A stretch of DNA of 64,000 nucleotides from Rhizobium sp. BT03 (GCF_030053155.1 NZ_CP125642.1:186001-250000); one strand, 5' to 3'. Numbered from the stretch's first letter, positions 34,030 through 43,995 are shown. Numbers and translations: made by a program. The notes: generated by a model from the letters alone, not told the origin.

Positions 34030-34893
34030 ATGGATATCAGCATTCTGCAGATTTTTACGGTCGCCCTCGGGGCGGTGACGGCGGGGCTGCTCGTCTGGGG
34101 CGCGCCGGTGCGCTGGCCGGCGCCGCTGCTGCGCGCCACCGAACGCGATATCGCGCTCGCCAGCGAAGCGGCGCAGGTCTTCGGGCGCGATGCCGTTCCG
34201 CCCTATACGATGATTCTGGCCTACGGCATCACGGCGATCGTCGTCTTCGTGCTGATCTCGCTGATCTTCGGGCCGATCTTCGGCATCGTCATCGCCATTC
34301 CCGTCGCCTTCTTCCTGCCCAAGGCGGTCATCCGCTATTTCCTGCAGCGGCGCTGGCTGCAGATCGAATCGCAGCTTCCCTATGCCGTCGACCAGATCGT
34401 CTCGGCGGTGCGCACCGGCAAGCCGCTCGCCGTCGCCGTCAATGCGGTGGCCGACACCGGCCAGATGCCGGCCTCGCGCGAGTTCGAGCGCATCGCCCGC
34501 GAACAGAAGCTCGGCATCGGCCTGGTCGAGGCGCTCGACCGCCACGGCCGCACCGTGCCGAGCCTGCATTTCAAGATGGTCGATGCCGCCCTCGGCCTCT
34601 TCGCCCGCCAGGGTGGCGATATTTCCGAGCCGCTGACAGAAATGTCGAAATCCTTCAAGGAAATCTGGAAGCTCGATCAGAAGATCACCACCTCGTCGTC
34701 GCAGGCGCGCATGAATTTCCGCGTCGTCAACGGCGGCGCGCTGTTCATGATCCTGATGATCTTCTTCGGCCAGCCGGAGCTGATCGACAAGGTGTTCGGC
34801 AACGCCATCGGCATCGTCATCGCCATCGTCGGCGCCATTCTCTACGCCACCGGTTTCTTCTGGATGCGCTCGATGATGAAGGTGTCGGTCTGA
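34030..34893 (+). CDS. tadB: Tad pilus inner-membrane platform protein TadB
   Basis: This 287-aa protein has several membrane segments and the type II secretion F-domain pattern (PYAVDQIVSAVRTGKPLAVAVN and ISEPLTEMSKSF). TadB forms the platform with TadC that couples the TadA ATPase to pilin assembly. The ATG at 34030 has GAGGGA upstream, 10 bases after the ATPase stop. Its TGA overlaps the tadC start by one base. Confidence 0.88.
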   Translation: MDISILQIFTVALGAVTAGLLVWGAPVRWPAPLLRATERDIALASEAAQVFGRDAVPPYTMILAYGITAIVVFVLISLIFGPIFGIVIAIPVAFFLPKAVIRYFLQRRWLQIESQLPYAVDQIVSAVRTGKPLAVAVNAVADTGQMPASREFERIAREQKLGIGLVEALDRHGRTVPSLHFKMVDAALGLFARQGGDISEPLTEMSKSFKEIWKLDQKITTSSSQARMNFRVVNGGALFMILMIFFGQPELIDKVFGNAIGIVIAIVGAILYATGFFWMRSMMKVSV

Positions 34894-35795
34894 TGTCTCA
34901 GATACCCCTCGCTCCGATCGCCGTCGTTCTTGCCGGCATCACCGCCGCCCTCTTCGTCTGGTGGATCGGCGATCTGCTCGGCAGCATCCAGGTGGTGCGC
35001 CGCTCCGCCGGCGGCGACGGGCCGCCGCCGAATATCGTCGACAGCATCGGCATGCGCACGCCGGTCGAATTCGTGCTGCTGCATTTCGAGCCGTGGCTCG
35101 CCGATTACGGCGCGCAGCTTGAGCAGAAGCTGATCTATGGCGGCCGGCCCTTCGGCGGCGTCACCGGGCGCGAATATATCGCGCTGCTGCTCGTCATGAG
35201 CCTGTTCGGCTTCGTCCTGCTCGGGGTGCTGTTCGGCATTGCCAGCGGCAGCATCATCGGCGGCCTGGTCGCCGGTCTGATCCTCGGGCTGATCCCCGCC
35301 ATCTATTTCTGGGTGGTCGCCGACGACAAGATGCAGGACCGCAAGGAGCGCATTTCGCGCGAATTCCCCTATTTCCTCGACCTCGTCGTCATGACCCAGC
35401 AGGCGCAGGCGACCCTGCCGGAAAGCCTCAGGCTCTATGCCGAGGCCGCCCCCGGCACCGTGATGAGCGAGGAGATCGACCAGACGCTGAAGGACGTGGC
35501 GCTCGGCACCGGCATGGTCGAGGCGCTGCAGCGCCTGGAGCGCAGGATGACCGCCGAGGAGGTTATCCGCGTCATCCGTGCGGTGATCCAGGGCGAGGTC
35601 GAGGGCAGCAACCGTGTCGAGCTGCTGCGCGAACATGCGCGCGACCTGCGTTTCCGCCGCTGGGAAAAAGCCGACCGGGCCAGTGAAAAGCTGAAGGCCA
35701 AGATCGTCATGCCGGCGATGATGATCGTCGTGTCGATCCTGCTTCTGGTGCTGGCGCCGGCAATTGTCGAGATGATGTCGAGTGGGATGTTCTGA
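34893..35795 (+). CDS. tadC: Tad pilus inner-membrane platform protein TadC
   Basis: The 300-aa protein has membrane segments near both ends and in the middle. The type II secretion F-domain is visible as FPYFLDLVVMTQQAQATLPESL and VIRAVIQGEVEGSNRVELL. It pairs with TadB as the assembly platform. The start overlaps the tadB stop by one base, and an FHA protein gene follows after two bases. Confidence 0.88.
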   Translation: MSQIPLAPIAVVLAGITAALFVWWIGDLLGSIQVVRRSAGGDGPPPNIVDSIGMRTPVEFVLLHFEPWLADYGAQLEQKLIYGGRPFGGVTGREYIALLLVMSLFGFVLLGVLFGIASGSIIGGLVAGLILGLIPAIYFWVVADDKMQDRKERISREFPYFLDLVVMTQQAQATLPESLRLYAEAAPGTVMSEEIDQTLKDVALGTGMVEALQRLERRMTAEEVIRVIRAVIQGEVEGSNRVELLREHARDLRFRRWEKADRASEKLKAKIVMPAMMIVVSILLLVLAPAIVEMMSSGMF

Positions 35796-35797
35796 TC

Positions 35798-36673
35798 ATG
35801 GCCTTTTCCTTCTTTCGCGGAAACAAACCCAGCCTGCTGCAGACCGGCCCCGGCGGCCAGAGCCGCAGCCATGCGCTCGACCGGCCCGAAATGTCGATCG
35901 GGCGGGCTTCGAACGCCGATATCGTCGTCGACGATCCCTTCCTGGCGCCGATCCATGCGCGCATCGAAAAACAGGGCGACGGCGGCTTCATCATCCGCCG
36001 CATGGGGCTGAACCCGATCATGCTGCGCGGCGAAGCACTGCTGCAGACGGCCTCGCTGAAATCAGGCGACAGTTTTCGTCTGGGCAAGGACGTCGAATTC
36101 CAGTTCGTCGTCAAGGCGCCCGCCAAGGAGGCGCCGAAGAAGGAGGTGTCCAAGACGGGAGACGACAAGCCGCAGAAGCCTCTCTTCAAGCAGCCGGCGT
36201 TTCTCGCCGGCATGGGGCTCGCCTATCTCGCCATTGTCGGCATCATCGGTTACGTCATCCTGTCGGACAGCGGCAGCACCGAGGGCGGCCCGACGGCCGA
36301 GCGCATCAACGCCGAGGCCGCCCGCATCCCGACCTGCATCAAGAATGCGCGGCGCATGCGCCAGGTCTCCGAAGCCAGCTTCAACGGCGCCGTCGGCGGC
36401 CGCGTCGGCCGCGATGGCGATGCCACCTATGCCGCCCTTGCGCTCAGCGCCGAACCCGCCGACGAGGTCGCACTGGCAAAGGCCGCCGAACCGATCGTCG
36501 AGGCCTACAAACGCACGGCGCTTGCCGCCCTTGCCTCGGAAAACCGCGGCAACAACACGCTGGCGCAGACGCTCTACCAGCAGACCTACGACCTCGTGCC
36601 CGACGTCAACTGCTCGGCGGCGCGGTTCGCGCTGCAGCGTCGGGCGGCCGTGAAGCCGCCGGCAAGGCGGTGA
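35798..36673 (+). CDS. FHA-domain membrane protein
   Basis: The 291-aa protein has an N-terminal FHA domain (residues 28-100, with MSIGRASNADIVVDDPFLAPIHARI, visible Gly-Arg and Ser/His core). A charged linker, one membrane segment (about residues 135-155) and a periplasmic C-terminal part follow. FHA domains bind phosphothreonine. It ends the Tad operon. With the FHA-like N-terminus of the ATPase it suggests phosphorylation-linked control, but no kinase lies in this operon. Confidence 0.82.
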   Translation: MAFSFFRGNKPSLLQTGPGGQSRSHALDRPEMSIGRASNADIVVDDPFLAPIHARIEKQGDGGFIIRRMGLNPIMLRGEALLQTASLKSGDSFRLGKDVEFQFVVKAPAKEAPKKEVSKTGDDKPQKPLFKQPAFLAGMGLAYLAIVGIIGYVILSDSGSTEGGPTAERINAEAARIPTCIKNARRMRQVSEASFNGAVGGRVGRDGDATYAALALSAEPADEVALAKAAEPIVEAYKRTALAALASENRGNNTLAQTLYQQTYDLVPDVNCSAARFALQRRAAVKPPARR

Positions 36674-36719
36674 TGGCTGGCGGTGCAGGGCTGATATTAG
36701 CCTCACTCGGCAATGGAAT

Positions 36720-37020
36720 GAGCGAAGGGCGATAGTGAAAGTGCGGCCCCCTCATCCGACCCTGCGGGCCACCGACCGGGGTTGAGCCACGGGTCTCAAC
36801 CCGTCCTTCGGACCCCCGCTGGGGAGAAGAGGGAGATTGCCGCTTCGCCAACGACTCCATTGGATGGAGTGCCTTTGGACAGGTGGGTTCGTTTGGGCAG
36901 TGTTGGTGCGCCTTGCTCCCTCTTCTCCCCAGGGGGGCGAATTCTGAGGCAACGCCGCGGCAAAGATCTCGGTGGCATTTTTTTCATGGACGTCCGCTTC
37001 TGGCGCAAAGCCGGCAACGA
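36720..37020. repeat. Mosaic intergenic repeat, inverted copy
   Basis: The copy starts with AGCGAAGGGCGATAGTGAAAGT, contains CCCTCATCCGACCCTGCGGG and GGGGAGAAGAGGG, and ends with GGACGTCCGCTTCTGGCGCAAA. Its central part reads as the reverse complement of those in copies 44160-44450 and 46741-47010. It resembles rhizobial mosaic elements (RIME). No gene is seen. Confidence 0.75.
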
Positions 37021-37045
37021 TTGGGTTTGCTGCGCCTGATGTCGG

Positions 37046-37400
37046 CACACCCGCCCCGTCCTTCGAGGCCCCTGCGGGGCGCCTCAGGATGAGGCTCTCT
37101 TGGACCCCGGCGCTGCATTCTCCGACGCCCGTGATTTGCATAGGGCATCGCAAGCGCCTGTTGTTGGGGCGCGGCGTCCTCCAACGTCCCTCATGCTCAG
37201 CGCAGCCCGAAGGGCGAAGCCTCGAAGTGCGCCGCAGCGCTGCTTCTTGCATGTATCAACGCCTGCGCACCCGCCTCGTCCTTCGAGGCCCCTGCGGGGC
37301 GCCTCAGGATGAGGCTCTCTTGGACCCCTGCGGGGCACCTTAGATGAGGCTCTCTTGAACCCCGGCGCTGTGTTTCCGACCCCCGTGATTTGTGGAATAT
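37046..37400. repeat. Tandem-like second repeat family
   Basis: A block with GTCCTTCGAGGCCCCTGCGG and CTCAGGATGAGGCTCTCTTG occurs at 37048-37108 and again at 37267-37328. A third truncated copy follows directly, and GCCCGTGATTTG-like tails recur. This family differs from the RIME-like block to its left. No gene is seen in 36674-37453. Confidence 0.7.
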
Positions 37401-37453
37401 CTGGCATCCGCCTGCCGACCCTGTCATAAATTGATGTCATCGAGGGAGGCAGG

Positions 37454-38227
37454 ATGATGCAGAAGAATGCGCCGGACTTCAGCCTTGAGGGCAAGGTGAC
37501 TTTGGTGACGGGAGCGAGCCGTGGCATCGGCCGGGCTTGCGCGCTTGCCTGTGCCGCCGCAGGTTCCGATATTGTCTTGGGGGTGCGCGATGTCGCAGCA
37601 TCGGCGGGACTGGTTGCCGAACTCGAGGGGCTGGGAAGAAAAATCCTCGCTGTTGAACTGGATCTTCCCAACAAGGCCCATATCGCCCAAGCTGTCGATG
37701 CGGCGCTGGCGACGTTCGGCCGGATCGACGTCCTCGTCAACAATGTCGGCGTGGCTCCCGGCAATCTCGCAGAACTCGTTGAGGAGAAGGACCTTGACGA
37801 GATCCTCGATGTCAACATCAAGGGCACCTTTCTGATGACGCAGGCAGTCGGGCGTCACATGATCCAGCGCAATGGCGGCCGGATCATCAACATCAGCTCG
37901 CAGGCCGGCACCGTGGCGCTACGCGGTGAAGCCATCTATTGCATGAGCAAGGCGGCAATCAATCACCTCACGCGCTGCCTTGCCGCTGAATGGGCACGCT
38001 ATAATGTCACCGTCAACACCGTATCGCCGACCTTCATTCACACCGATGGCACGGCACCGTTTCTCTCCGATGCCGGCAATCGCAAAGCGACGCTCGATCA
38101 CATTCCACTCGGCCGGATCGGCGAAACCGATGATGTGGTGGGCGCTGTCGTCTTCCTGGCATCGCCGGCTGCGGGCCTGATCACCGGCGCCAACCTGCTG
38201 GTGGACGGTGGATGGTCCGTCGCCTGA
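37454..38227 (+). CDS. Short-chain dehydrogenase/reductase (glucose/ribitol type)
   Basis: The 257-aa SDR has TGASRGIG near residue 19, NNVG, an active-site serine in NISS, and the catalytic YCMSK. The C-terminal LLVDGGWSVA is typical of classical SDRs. GAGGGAGG lies directly upstream of the ATG. It is convergent with an AraC-type gene. The substrate cannot be told. Confidence 0.87.
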   Translation: MMQKNAPDFSLEGKVTLVTGASRGIGRACALACAAAGSDIVLGVRDVAASAGLVAELEGLGRKILAVELDLPNKAHIAQAVDAALATFGRIDVLVNNVGVAPGNLAELVEEKDLDEILDVNIKGTFLMTQAVGRHMIQRNGGRIINISSQAGTVALRGEAIYCMSKAAINHLTRCLAAEWARYNVTVNTVSPTFIHTDGTAPFLSDAGNRKATLDHIPLGRIGETDDVVGAVVFLASPAAGLITGANLLVDGGWSVA

Positions 38228-38293
38228 CGACCGCCTCATCCCTCCGCGTTCGTTCCGCCGCCGAGCCTCCCACAGACGATGCAAGATGGCCGA

Positions 38294-39193
38294 TTACGCC
38301 GCTGCCGAGCTGCCGATCGCCTGCCTGAGCTGGCGTATGTCGCGCACCGGGGGTACGCCGAATTGCCGGAGATATTCGCGACTGAATTGCGAGGCGCTTT
38401 CGTAACCGACTGCGAAGGCGACGTCTGAGGCGGTTCGGTCACCGGAGAGCAGCAGTTGTCGCGCCTCCTGCAATCGAAGCTGCTTCTGATACTGGATCGG
38501 GCTCAGCCCTGTCAGCGCCACGAAGTGGCGGTGCAGGCTGGCGCGGCTCATGCCGCTTGCGTCGCAGAGGGCTTCGATCCGCAGCCGCGTATTGTGGTGA
38601 TCGCGAATCCATTCGACCGCACGCCGGATCCGGCCGAGCGCGCCCTCGGGCCGGGCGATATGGCGCAGCAGGCGTCCCTGCGGGCCTTGCAGGAGACGAT
38701 AAAGCAATTCGCGTTCCGCCATCGGCGCCAGGACCGGAATGTCGGCCGGCGTGTCGAGCAACGCCAGCAGGCGCAGCAGCGTGTCGCGCAGCGGCGGGGT
38801 CATCGGATTGATCGCGATCCCGATGCCGGGCGCATCGGCGTCGCGCACCGGCGGCATGGTGGACGCGATCTCGGCCAGCAGTGCGGGGTCGAGAACGAGC
38901 GACACCGCGATATAGGGCCGGCCGCCATCGGCATCGTGGATCTGGCCGCTCAGCGGCAGATCCAGCGCGCTGACGAGATACTGCGAGGAGTCGTAGCGCA
39001 ACAGATTGTCGTGGATCGCCACATCCTTCGACCCCTGCAGGATGAAGCAGATCATCGAGCGGTACAGGCACGGCGACGTGCCTGATGTCGCCTGCCCCAC
39101 GCCGATCTCCAGTCGCCGGATCGGCGTAACGGTCATCCCCGATCGCGCGTGGCGCAGGGCGAGGTCGATATGCGGCTGGAGATGCTCGGTCAT
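38294..39193 (-). CDS. AraC-family regulator with N-terminal AraC_N domain
   Basis: The 299-aa protein has an N-terminal cupin-like AraC_N domain (PCLYRSMICFILQGSKDVAI, YLVSALDLPLSGQI) and a C-terminal double HTH (IEALCDASGMSRASLHRHFV and VAFAVGYESASQFSREYLRQFG). ATG 39193 is used because AGAAGG precedes it. It is divergent from an SDR-GST-isochorismatase operon and is the probable regulator of it. Confidence 0.87.
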   Translation of the reverse strand: MTEHLQPHIDLALRHARSGMTVTPIRRLEIGVGQATSGTSPCLYRSMICFILQGSKDVAIHDNLLRYDSSQYLVSALDLPLSGQIHDADGGRPYIAVSLVLDPALLAEIASTMPPVRDADAPGIGIAINPMTPPLRDTLLRLLALLDTPADIPVLAPMAERELLYRLLQGPQGRLLRHIARPEGALGRIRRAVEWIRDHHNTRLRIEALCDASGMSRASLHRHFVALTGLSPIQYQKQLRLQEARQLLLSGDRTASDVAFAVGYESASQFSREYLRQFGVPPVRDIRQLRQAIGSSAAA

Positions 39194-39363
39194 CAGCCTT
39201 CTATGACACCGTTTTTCGAACAAGCAAAGAGCCTGAGACAATCAGGCAATAGATTGAGAGCATTGGGCGGGCGGGCGCGGGCCGCCGGGCTTATCTGGTT
39301 GGCATCGGAACGACGCCGCAGCGGTGCGGCACTCCGGCGAGATCACTCCAGGAAGGACAGACC

Positions 39364-40122
<759 letters not shown>

Positions 40123-40172
40123 CCGTTGCGCCGCTCCTCCATCCGGAATTTCCGTCACATCGAGAGGCCATC

Positions 40173-40847
40173 ATGCCCGACCCCAGCCTGACACTCATCA
40201 GCCACCCGCTCTGCCCGTTCGTTCAACGCGCCGCGATCGTCCTTCTCGAGAAGAACGTGCTGTTCGAGCGGATCAACGTCGACCTCTCGGCCAAGCCCGA
40301 CTGGTTTCTGGCGTTGTCGCCGACCGGCAAGGTTCCGCTGCTCAAGGTGCACCAGACCGACGAGGAGGACGCCATCCTCTTCGAAAGCATGGTGATCTGC
40401 GAGTATCTGGAGGAAACGCAGGGCGGCGCGGCGATGTATCCCGACGATGCGCTGCTGCGCGCCCGGCAGCGCGCGTGGATCGAGTTCGCCACGCAGACGC
40501 TGGCCGATGGCTGGCAGTTTCTCAACGCCACCGATCCGGCGACAGCGGACGCCAAGCGGGCCGCGTTTCGCGACCGGCTCCGGAAGCTGGAGGCGGAGCT
40601 CGGATCGGGGCCGTATTTCGCCGGTGCCGCCTTCGGCATGGTCGATGCGGTCTACGCCCCGCTCTTCCGCTATTTCGCGATCATCGACCCCGCCGTGTCG
40701 CAGGCGATCTTCGAAGGCTTCCCGCGTGTCTCGGCGTGGCGGGCGGCGCTGGCGGTGCGCGCCAGCGTGGGGAATGCGGTGATCGAGAACTATGCCGAAC
40801 GCTTCCGCGCGCATCTGCGCCAGCATCAGGCTCTCCTCGCGGCCTGA
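40173..40847 (+). CDS. Glutathione S-transferase family protein
   Basis: This 224-aa protein has an N-terminal thioredoxin fold with a SHPLCPFVQRA active-site segment (C14) and the cis-proline region GKVPLLKV, plus an ESMVICEYLEE glutathione-binding segment. An alpha-helical C-terminal domain follows. The CPF motif suggests an omega/zeta- or glutaredoxin-like activity rather than a Ser/Tyr class. It lies 50 bases after the SDR gene. Confidence 0.88.
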   Translation: MPDPSLTLISHPLCPFVQRAAIVLLEKNVLFERINVDLSAKPDWFLALSPTGKVPLLKVHQTDEEDAILFESMVICEYLEETQGGAAMYPDDALLRARQRAWIEFATQTLADGWQFLNATDPATADAKRAAFRDRLRKLEAELGSGPYFAGAAFGMVDAVYAPLFRYFAIIDPAVSQAIFEGFPRVSAWRAALAVRASVGNAVIENYAERFRAHLRQHQALLAA

Positions 40848-40900
40848 CGCCGGCCGCAGGGGCGAGCACCCGAACATCATTCAAACAAAGGAGTAACATC

Positions 40901-41515
40901 ATGACCGACCACCTATCCCACGAAGCCGGCGCCAGGAGCGCGCTGATCCTCATCGAATACCAGAACGACTGGCTGGCCCCCACCGGCGGCATCAACGGCC
41001 AGTTCCAGGACCGCGAGCAGATCGACACCGCGATCGTCAATTCGAAGACGATCCTCGAACAAGCCCGGCGCCGCAACATCGAGGTCATCCACGTCAGGAT
41101 GGTGCTTGAACCGAACTACCGGGTGCTGGGCGAAGGGAAGTACGGGCTGCGCAAGATGGTGCGCGACTATGGCTCGTTCCTCGGCGAGCAGACCGATTTC
41201 TTCCCTGGGTTCGAGCCTCGCGACGGCGAATATGTCATCAGCGAGCGCACCGGCGGCGGCAGCGCCTTTGCCGCCACCACGCTCGACAGCTATCTGCGCA
41301 ACAACCGGATCTTCGACATCTACGTCATGGGCTTCGCCCTGCGGCAGTGCGTCGAATCGACCGTGCGCAACGCCCACGACCTCGGCTATCACACCAACGT
41401 CATCTACGATGCGTCGGCGGCCTTCACCAGGGAACAGCAGACCTCGTTCCTGAGCGACATCGCACCTTTCTACGCAAATGCGATCACGACGCAGGCATTC
41501 ATGACGCAGGCTTAA
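40901..41515 (+). CDS. Isochorismatase-family cysteine hydrolase
   Basis: The 204-aa product has the isochorismatase-like layout with D23 (LIEYQND) and nucleophile C150 (GFALRQCVEST). The lysine of the usual Asp-Lys-Cys triad appears replaced by arginine in VISERTGGGSAF. AAAGGAG gives a good ribosome site. It ends the SDR-GST operon. Substrate unknown; such enzymes act on amides, carbamates or isochorismate. Confidence 0.85.
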   Translation: MTDHLSHEAGARSALILIEYQNDWLAPTGGINGQFQDREQIDTAIVNSKTILEQARRRNIEVIHVRMVLEPNYRVLGEGKYGLRKMVRDYGSFLGEQTDFFPGFEPRDGEYVISERTGGGSAFAATTLDSYLRNNRIFDIYVMGFALRQCVESTVRNAHDLGYHTNVIYDASAAFTREQQTSFLSDIAPFYANAITTQAFMTQA

Positions 41516-41886
41516 GCCGTTGCGATGCCGAGCTCCACCGAGGTGGCGCCGGGCATAGTTCTCCCGGCCAGCCACCGCTGTTGCACGTCGCCGGCCCGGT
41601 GGCGCGCGCGGCCGGCGCTCACACCCTGTGTGCGCTCGATCAATGCGCGGCGGGTATCCGGATCGCGCCGCCGAAAGAAAAGGTGGCGCGCGCGGCCTCC
41701 GGCAGTTTCGCCGACATCCTTATCCTCGGTTTCGATGTTTCGGCGGAGAAGAGGGCGGCGCGGGACTTTCTCACGAGGTACGCCGGTTTACTCCGGTTTA
41801 ATCTGATCGCGGCGGGCGCCTATATGTGAGATATTGAATATGCGGCAGATCACCCGATCTGCCCGATAGTTGAGGGAGGATGTCCT
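41516..41886. other. Gap with a possible decayed coding tail
   Basis: This 371-base gap has no gene with a ribosome site. A frame ending at 41829 reads ARAASGSFADILILGFDVSA and looks protein-like, but it lacks a start of its own after the isochorismatase stop. It may be the remnant of a lost gene. Confidence 0.35.
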
Positions 41887-42219
41887 ATGCCACTGTTCAT
41901 AATCACAGGGTGCTATTCAGCCACGGCAGCGAAGGGAATGATCGCCGATCCATCGGACCGGGAAGCGGCGGCCCGTGCCATCATGGAAGCAGCAGGCGGG
42001 AAACAGCATTCTTTCTACGTCACGACCGGGGAAACTGACTGGATGATAGTCGCGGAATTTCCCGACGGTGTTGACCTGATCCCCGCACTTCTTGTCGTCG
42101 GCGCATCGGGAGCAGTATCGAATATCAAAACCGTGCGAGCATACACGGGGGCGGAATTCAAGGCCGCCCAAGAAAAGGCGGGCAAAATCGCATCTGCCTA
42201 CAAAGCCCCTGCAAAATAA
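41887..42219 (+). CDS. GYD-domain protein
   Basis: The 110-aa protein has the small ferredoxin-like GYD family layout (FIITGCYSATAAKGMIADP, then GETDWMIVAEFPDGVD in place of GxYD, and a C-terminal TVRAYTGAEF). Function of the family is not known. GGGAGGA is 8 bases upstream of ATG. Confidence 0.8.
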   Translation: MPLFIITGCYSATAAKGMIADPSDREAAARAIMEAAGGKQHSFYVTTGETDWMIVAEFPDGVDLIPALLVVGASGAVSNIKTVRAYTGAEFKAAQEKAGKIASAYKAPAK

Positions 42220-42234
42220 GAAGACCACTCGTTG

Positions 42235-42351
42235 GATCATTTCTGGCAGCGGATGTGCGATCCGCTGCCAGTCGTAGTTGACAAAAATCCCGCTGCCATC
42301 CCAGTAGATCAGCTTCATCCGATCTGCCTTGCGAGACCGGAACACGAACAC
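42235..42351 (-). pseudogene. IS66-family TnpB (Orf2) remnant
   Basis: About 40 codons match the core of the IS66 accessory protein TnpB: FVFRSRKADRMKLIYWDGSG. The usual protein is about 115 aa. Both ends are lost, and there is no transposase nearby. It marks an old insertion site next to a decayed gene duplication. Confidence 0.6.
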
Positions 42352-42383
42352 CGGTCGAATCTAGAAATGATGCCGCCCGGTGT

Positions 42384-42622
42384 GTGCCGCATACCGCTTT
42401 CCCGTTCCGCTCCCAACCCTTCGGATCGCTCACGGCAATTCGGCGGTAACCCGGAACATGCCGCCGCGGACATTCTTCAGCAATAACTTCCTGCCGACAC
42501 GGTCTCGAAGGCAAGGACCGGCGAAACCAGGCAGAAGCCGCGCCGATAGCGCTTCGAGATCGGCAAGGATCGGCTTGTAGGCGATGACTGCGGCCTCATA
42601 GGCATCCGCGCTGTAACGGCCA
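42384..42622 (-). pseudogene. Decayed copy of the 3' end of the pseudokinase gene
   Basis: Read on the minus strand, YKPILADLEALSAR matches residues of the gene at 47566-49971 exactly. Its copy then joins a LENVR-like segment directly to FRVTAEL at the C-terminus, so the FGE-like part is deleted. DNA similarity continues 3' past the stop codon (CGCAATTCGGCGGT in the functional locus, CGGCAATTCGGCGGT here). It lies downstream of the LysR gene and beside the IS66 remnant. Confidence 0.75.
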
Positions 42623-42640
42623 TTGGCCGACCGGGCGGAG

Positions 42641-43525
42641 CTACCCAAACCGTCCCACCAGGAAATCTATCACCGTCCGCAGCATCGCTGTCGGCCGGCG
42701 GTTCGGCGCGTAGACGAGAGACATCGGAACAGGCTTGTAGGACCATTCCGGCAGCACCTGCTCAAGCCGTCCTTCGGCGATATCGGCGGCGAGCAGCAAT
42801 TCCGGCTGAAGCACAATCCCCGCGCCGCTGAGCGCTGCCATGCGCAGTGCCGCGCCCTGGTTGGTGGAGAATTTTCCGGAGATCGACACATCCCGCATTT
42901 CGCCTGCCGGTCCGACCAGGTGCCAGCGATCCTGCATGCGCCAATAGGAGTGGCCGAGGCAGAGATGTTTGGTCAGAGCCTCCGGCGAGGCCGGCCGGCC
43001 ATGGCGGGCGAGATAGTCCGGCGAGGCAGCGAGAATCCGCCGGTAGGGCGTCAGCGGGCGGGCGACCAGGCTGTCGTCGGAGAGCCGGCCGATGTGGATG
43101 CCGAGCTCGAAGCCCTCGCCGACGAGGTCATGGACATTGTTGTCGAGCGATAGCTCGACGCTGACCTCAGGATAGGCGTTCTGGTAATCGATCAGCGCCG
43201 ACACCAGGATCTGCGTTCCGAAGCTGACGGGTGCCACCAGCCGAAGCCGGCCGCGCGGCGCCGATTGCAGCTCGCTCGCCGAAGCCTCGGCCAGCGCTAC
43301 TTCGGAAAGCGCCCGTTTGCAGCGCTCGTAATAGAGCTGGCCGACTTCTGTCAGCTGATGGCGTCGCGTGGTGCGATGGATCAGTTTCGCCCCGAGCCGG
43401 GTCTCGATGGTCTTGATGTGCTTGGCGACCATCGCAGGCGACACTTGCGCGATCTCGGCGGCCGCCGCGAAACTGCCGTTGTCGATGACCCGGACGAACA
43501 TCGCCATGCCGGCCAGCTTGTCCAT
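42641..43525 (-). CDS. LysR-family transcriptional regulator
   Basis: The 294-aa protein has an N-terminal winged HTH (GSFAAAAEIAQVSPAMVAKH, residues 17-36) and a periplasmic-binding-like effector domain. It is divergent from the tautomerase gene at 43651, across 125 bases, and probably regulates it. The effector is not known. Confidence 0.88.
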   Translation of the reverse strand: MDKLAGMAMFVRVIDNGSFAAAAEIAQVSPAMVAKHIKTIETRLGAKLIHRTTRRHQLTEVGQLYYERCKRALSEVALAEASASELQSAPRGRLRLVAPVSFGTQILVSALIDYQNAYPEVSVELSLDNNVHDLVGEGFELGIHIGRLSDDSLVARPLTPYRRILAASPDYLARHGRPASPEALTKHLCLGHSYWRMQDRWHLVGPAGEMRDVSISGKFSTNQGAALRMAALSGAGIVLQPELLLAADIAEGRLEQVLPEWSYKPVPMSLVYAPNRRPTAMLRTVIDFLVGRFG

Positions 43526-43650
43526 GATTGCCTACCTGTTGGTTTCGAATGACGATACCGGGAGCTTATTTATCAACCTCATTATTTACAACATAGTCGT
43601 CACGTCCGAGCCAAGGCGACGGACATTGCCAACATGACCAAGGAGAAAAC

Positions 43651-43836
43651 ATGCCTATTCTTCACCTGCAGATGCATCCCGGCCGCACCGACGATCAGAA
43701 ACGCGCCTTCGCCCGCGAGGCGACCAAGGCCGCCGTCGAAACGCTGGCGTGCCCGCCGGAATCGGTGGAAATCCTGATAACGGAGATCGCCAAGGATTCC
43801 TGGGCGGTCGGTGGCAAGCTGAAATCCGAGGCTTGA
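43651..43836 (+). CDS. 4-oxalocrotonate tautomerase-like protein
   Basis: The 61-aa protein starts MPILHLQMHPGRTDDQKRAF, so Pro2 becomes the catalytic N-terminal proline after Met removal. Length is that of 4-oxalocrotonate tautomerases, which isomerise enol acids as small oligomers. A LysR gene is divergent to it. AAGGAG is 8 bases upstream. Confidence 0.88.
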   Translation: MPILHLQMHPGRTDDQKRAFAREATKAAVETLACPPESVEILITEIAKDSWAVGGKLKSEA

Positions 43837-43857
43837 GGGAGGGCCCGCAGGCGATGG

Positions 43858-43985
43858 AAGCAGCGAAGGGCGATAGTGAAAGTCGCGCGGCGTGGCCCTC
43901 ATCCGACCCTTCGGGCCCCCCGGGGTTGAGCCACGGGTCTCAAGCCGTCCTTCGGACCCCCGCTGGGGAGAAGGGGTGCCCAATC
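43858..43985. repeat. Mosaic intergenic repeat, partial copy
   Basis: CAGCGAAGGGCGATAGTGAA, CCTCATCCGACCCTTCGGG and GTTGAGCCACGGGTCTCAA recur here as in 36720-36830. The central module is missing in this copy. Confidence 0.7.
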
Positions 43986-43995
43986 CTTGATGGGT

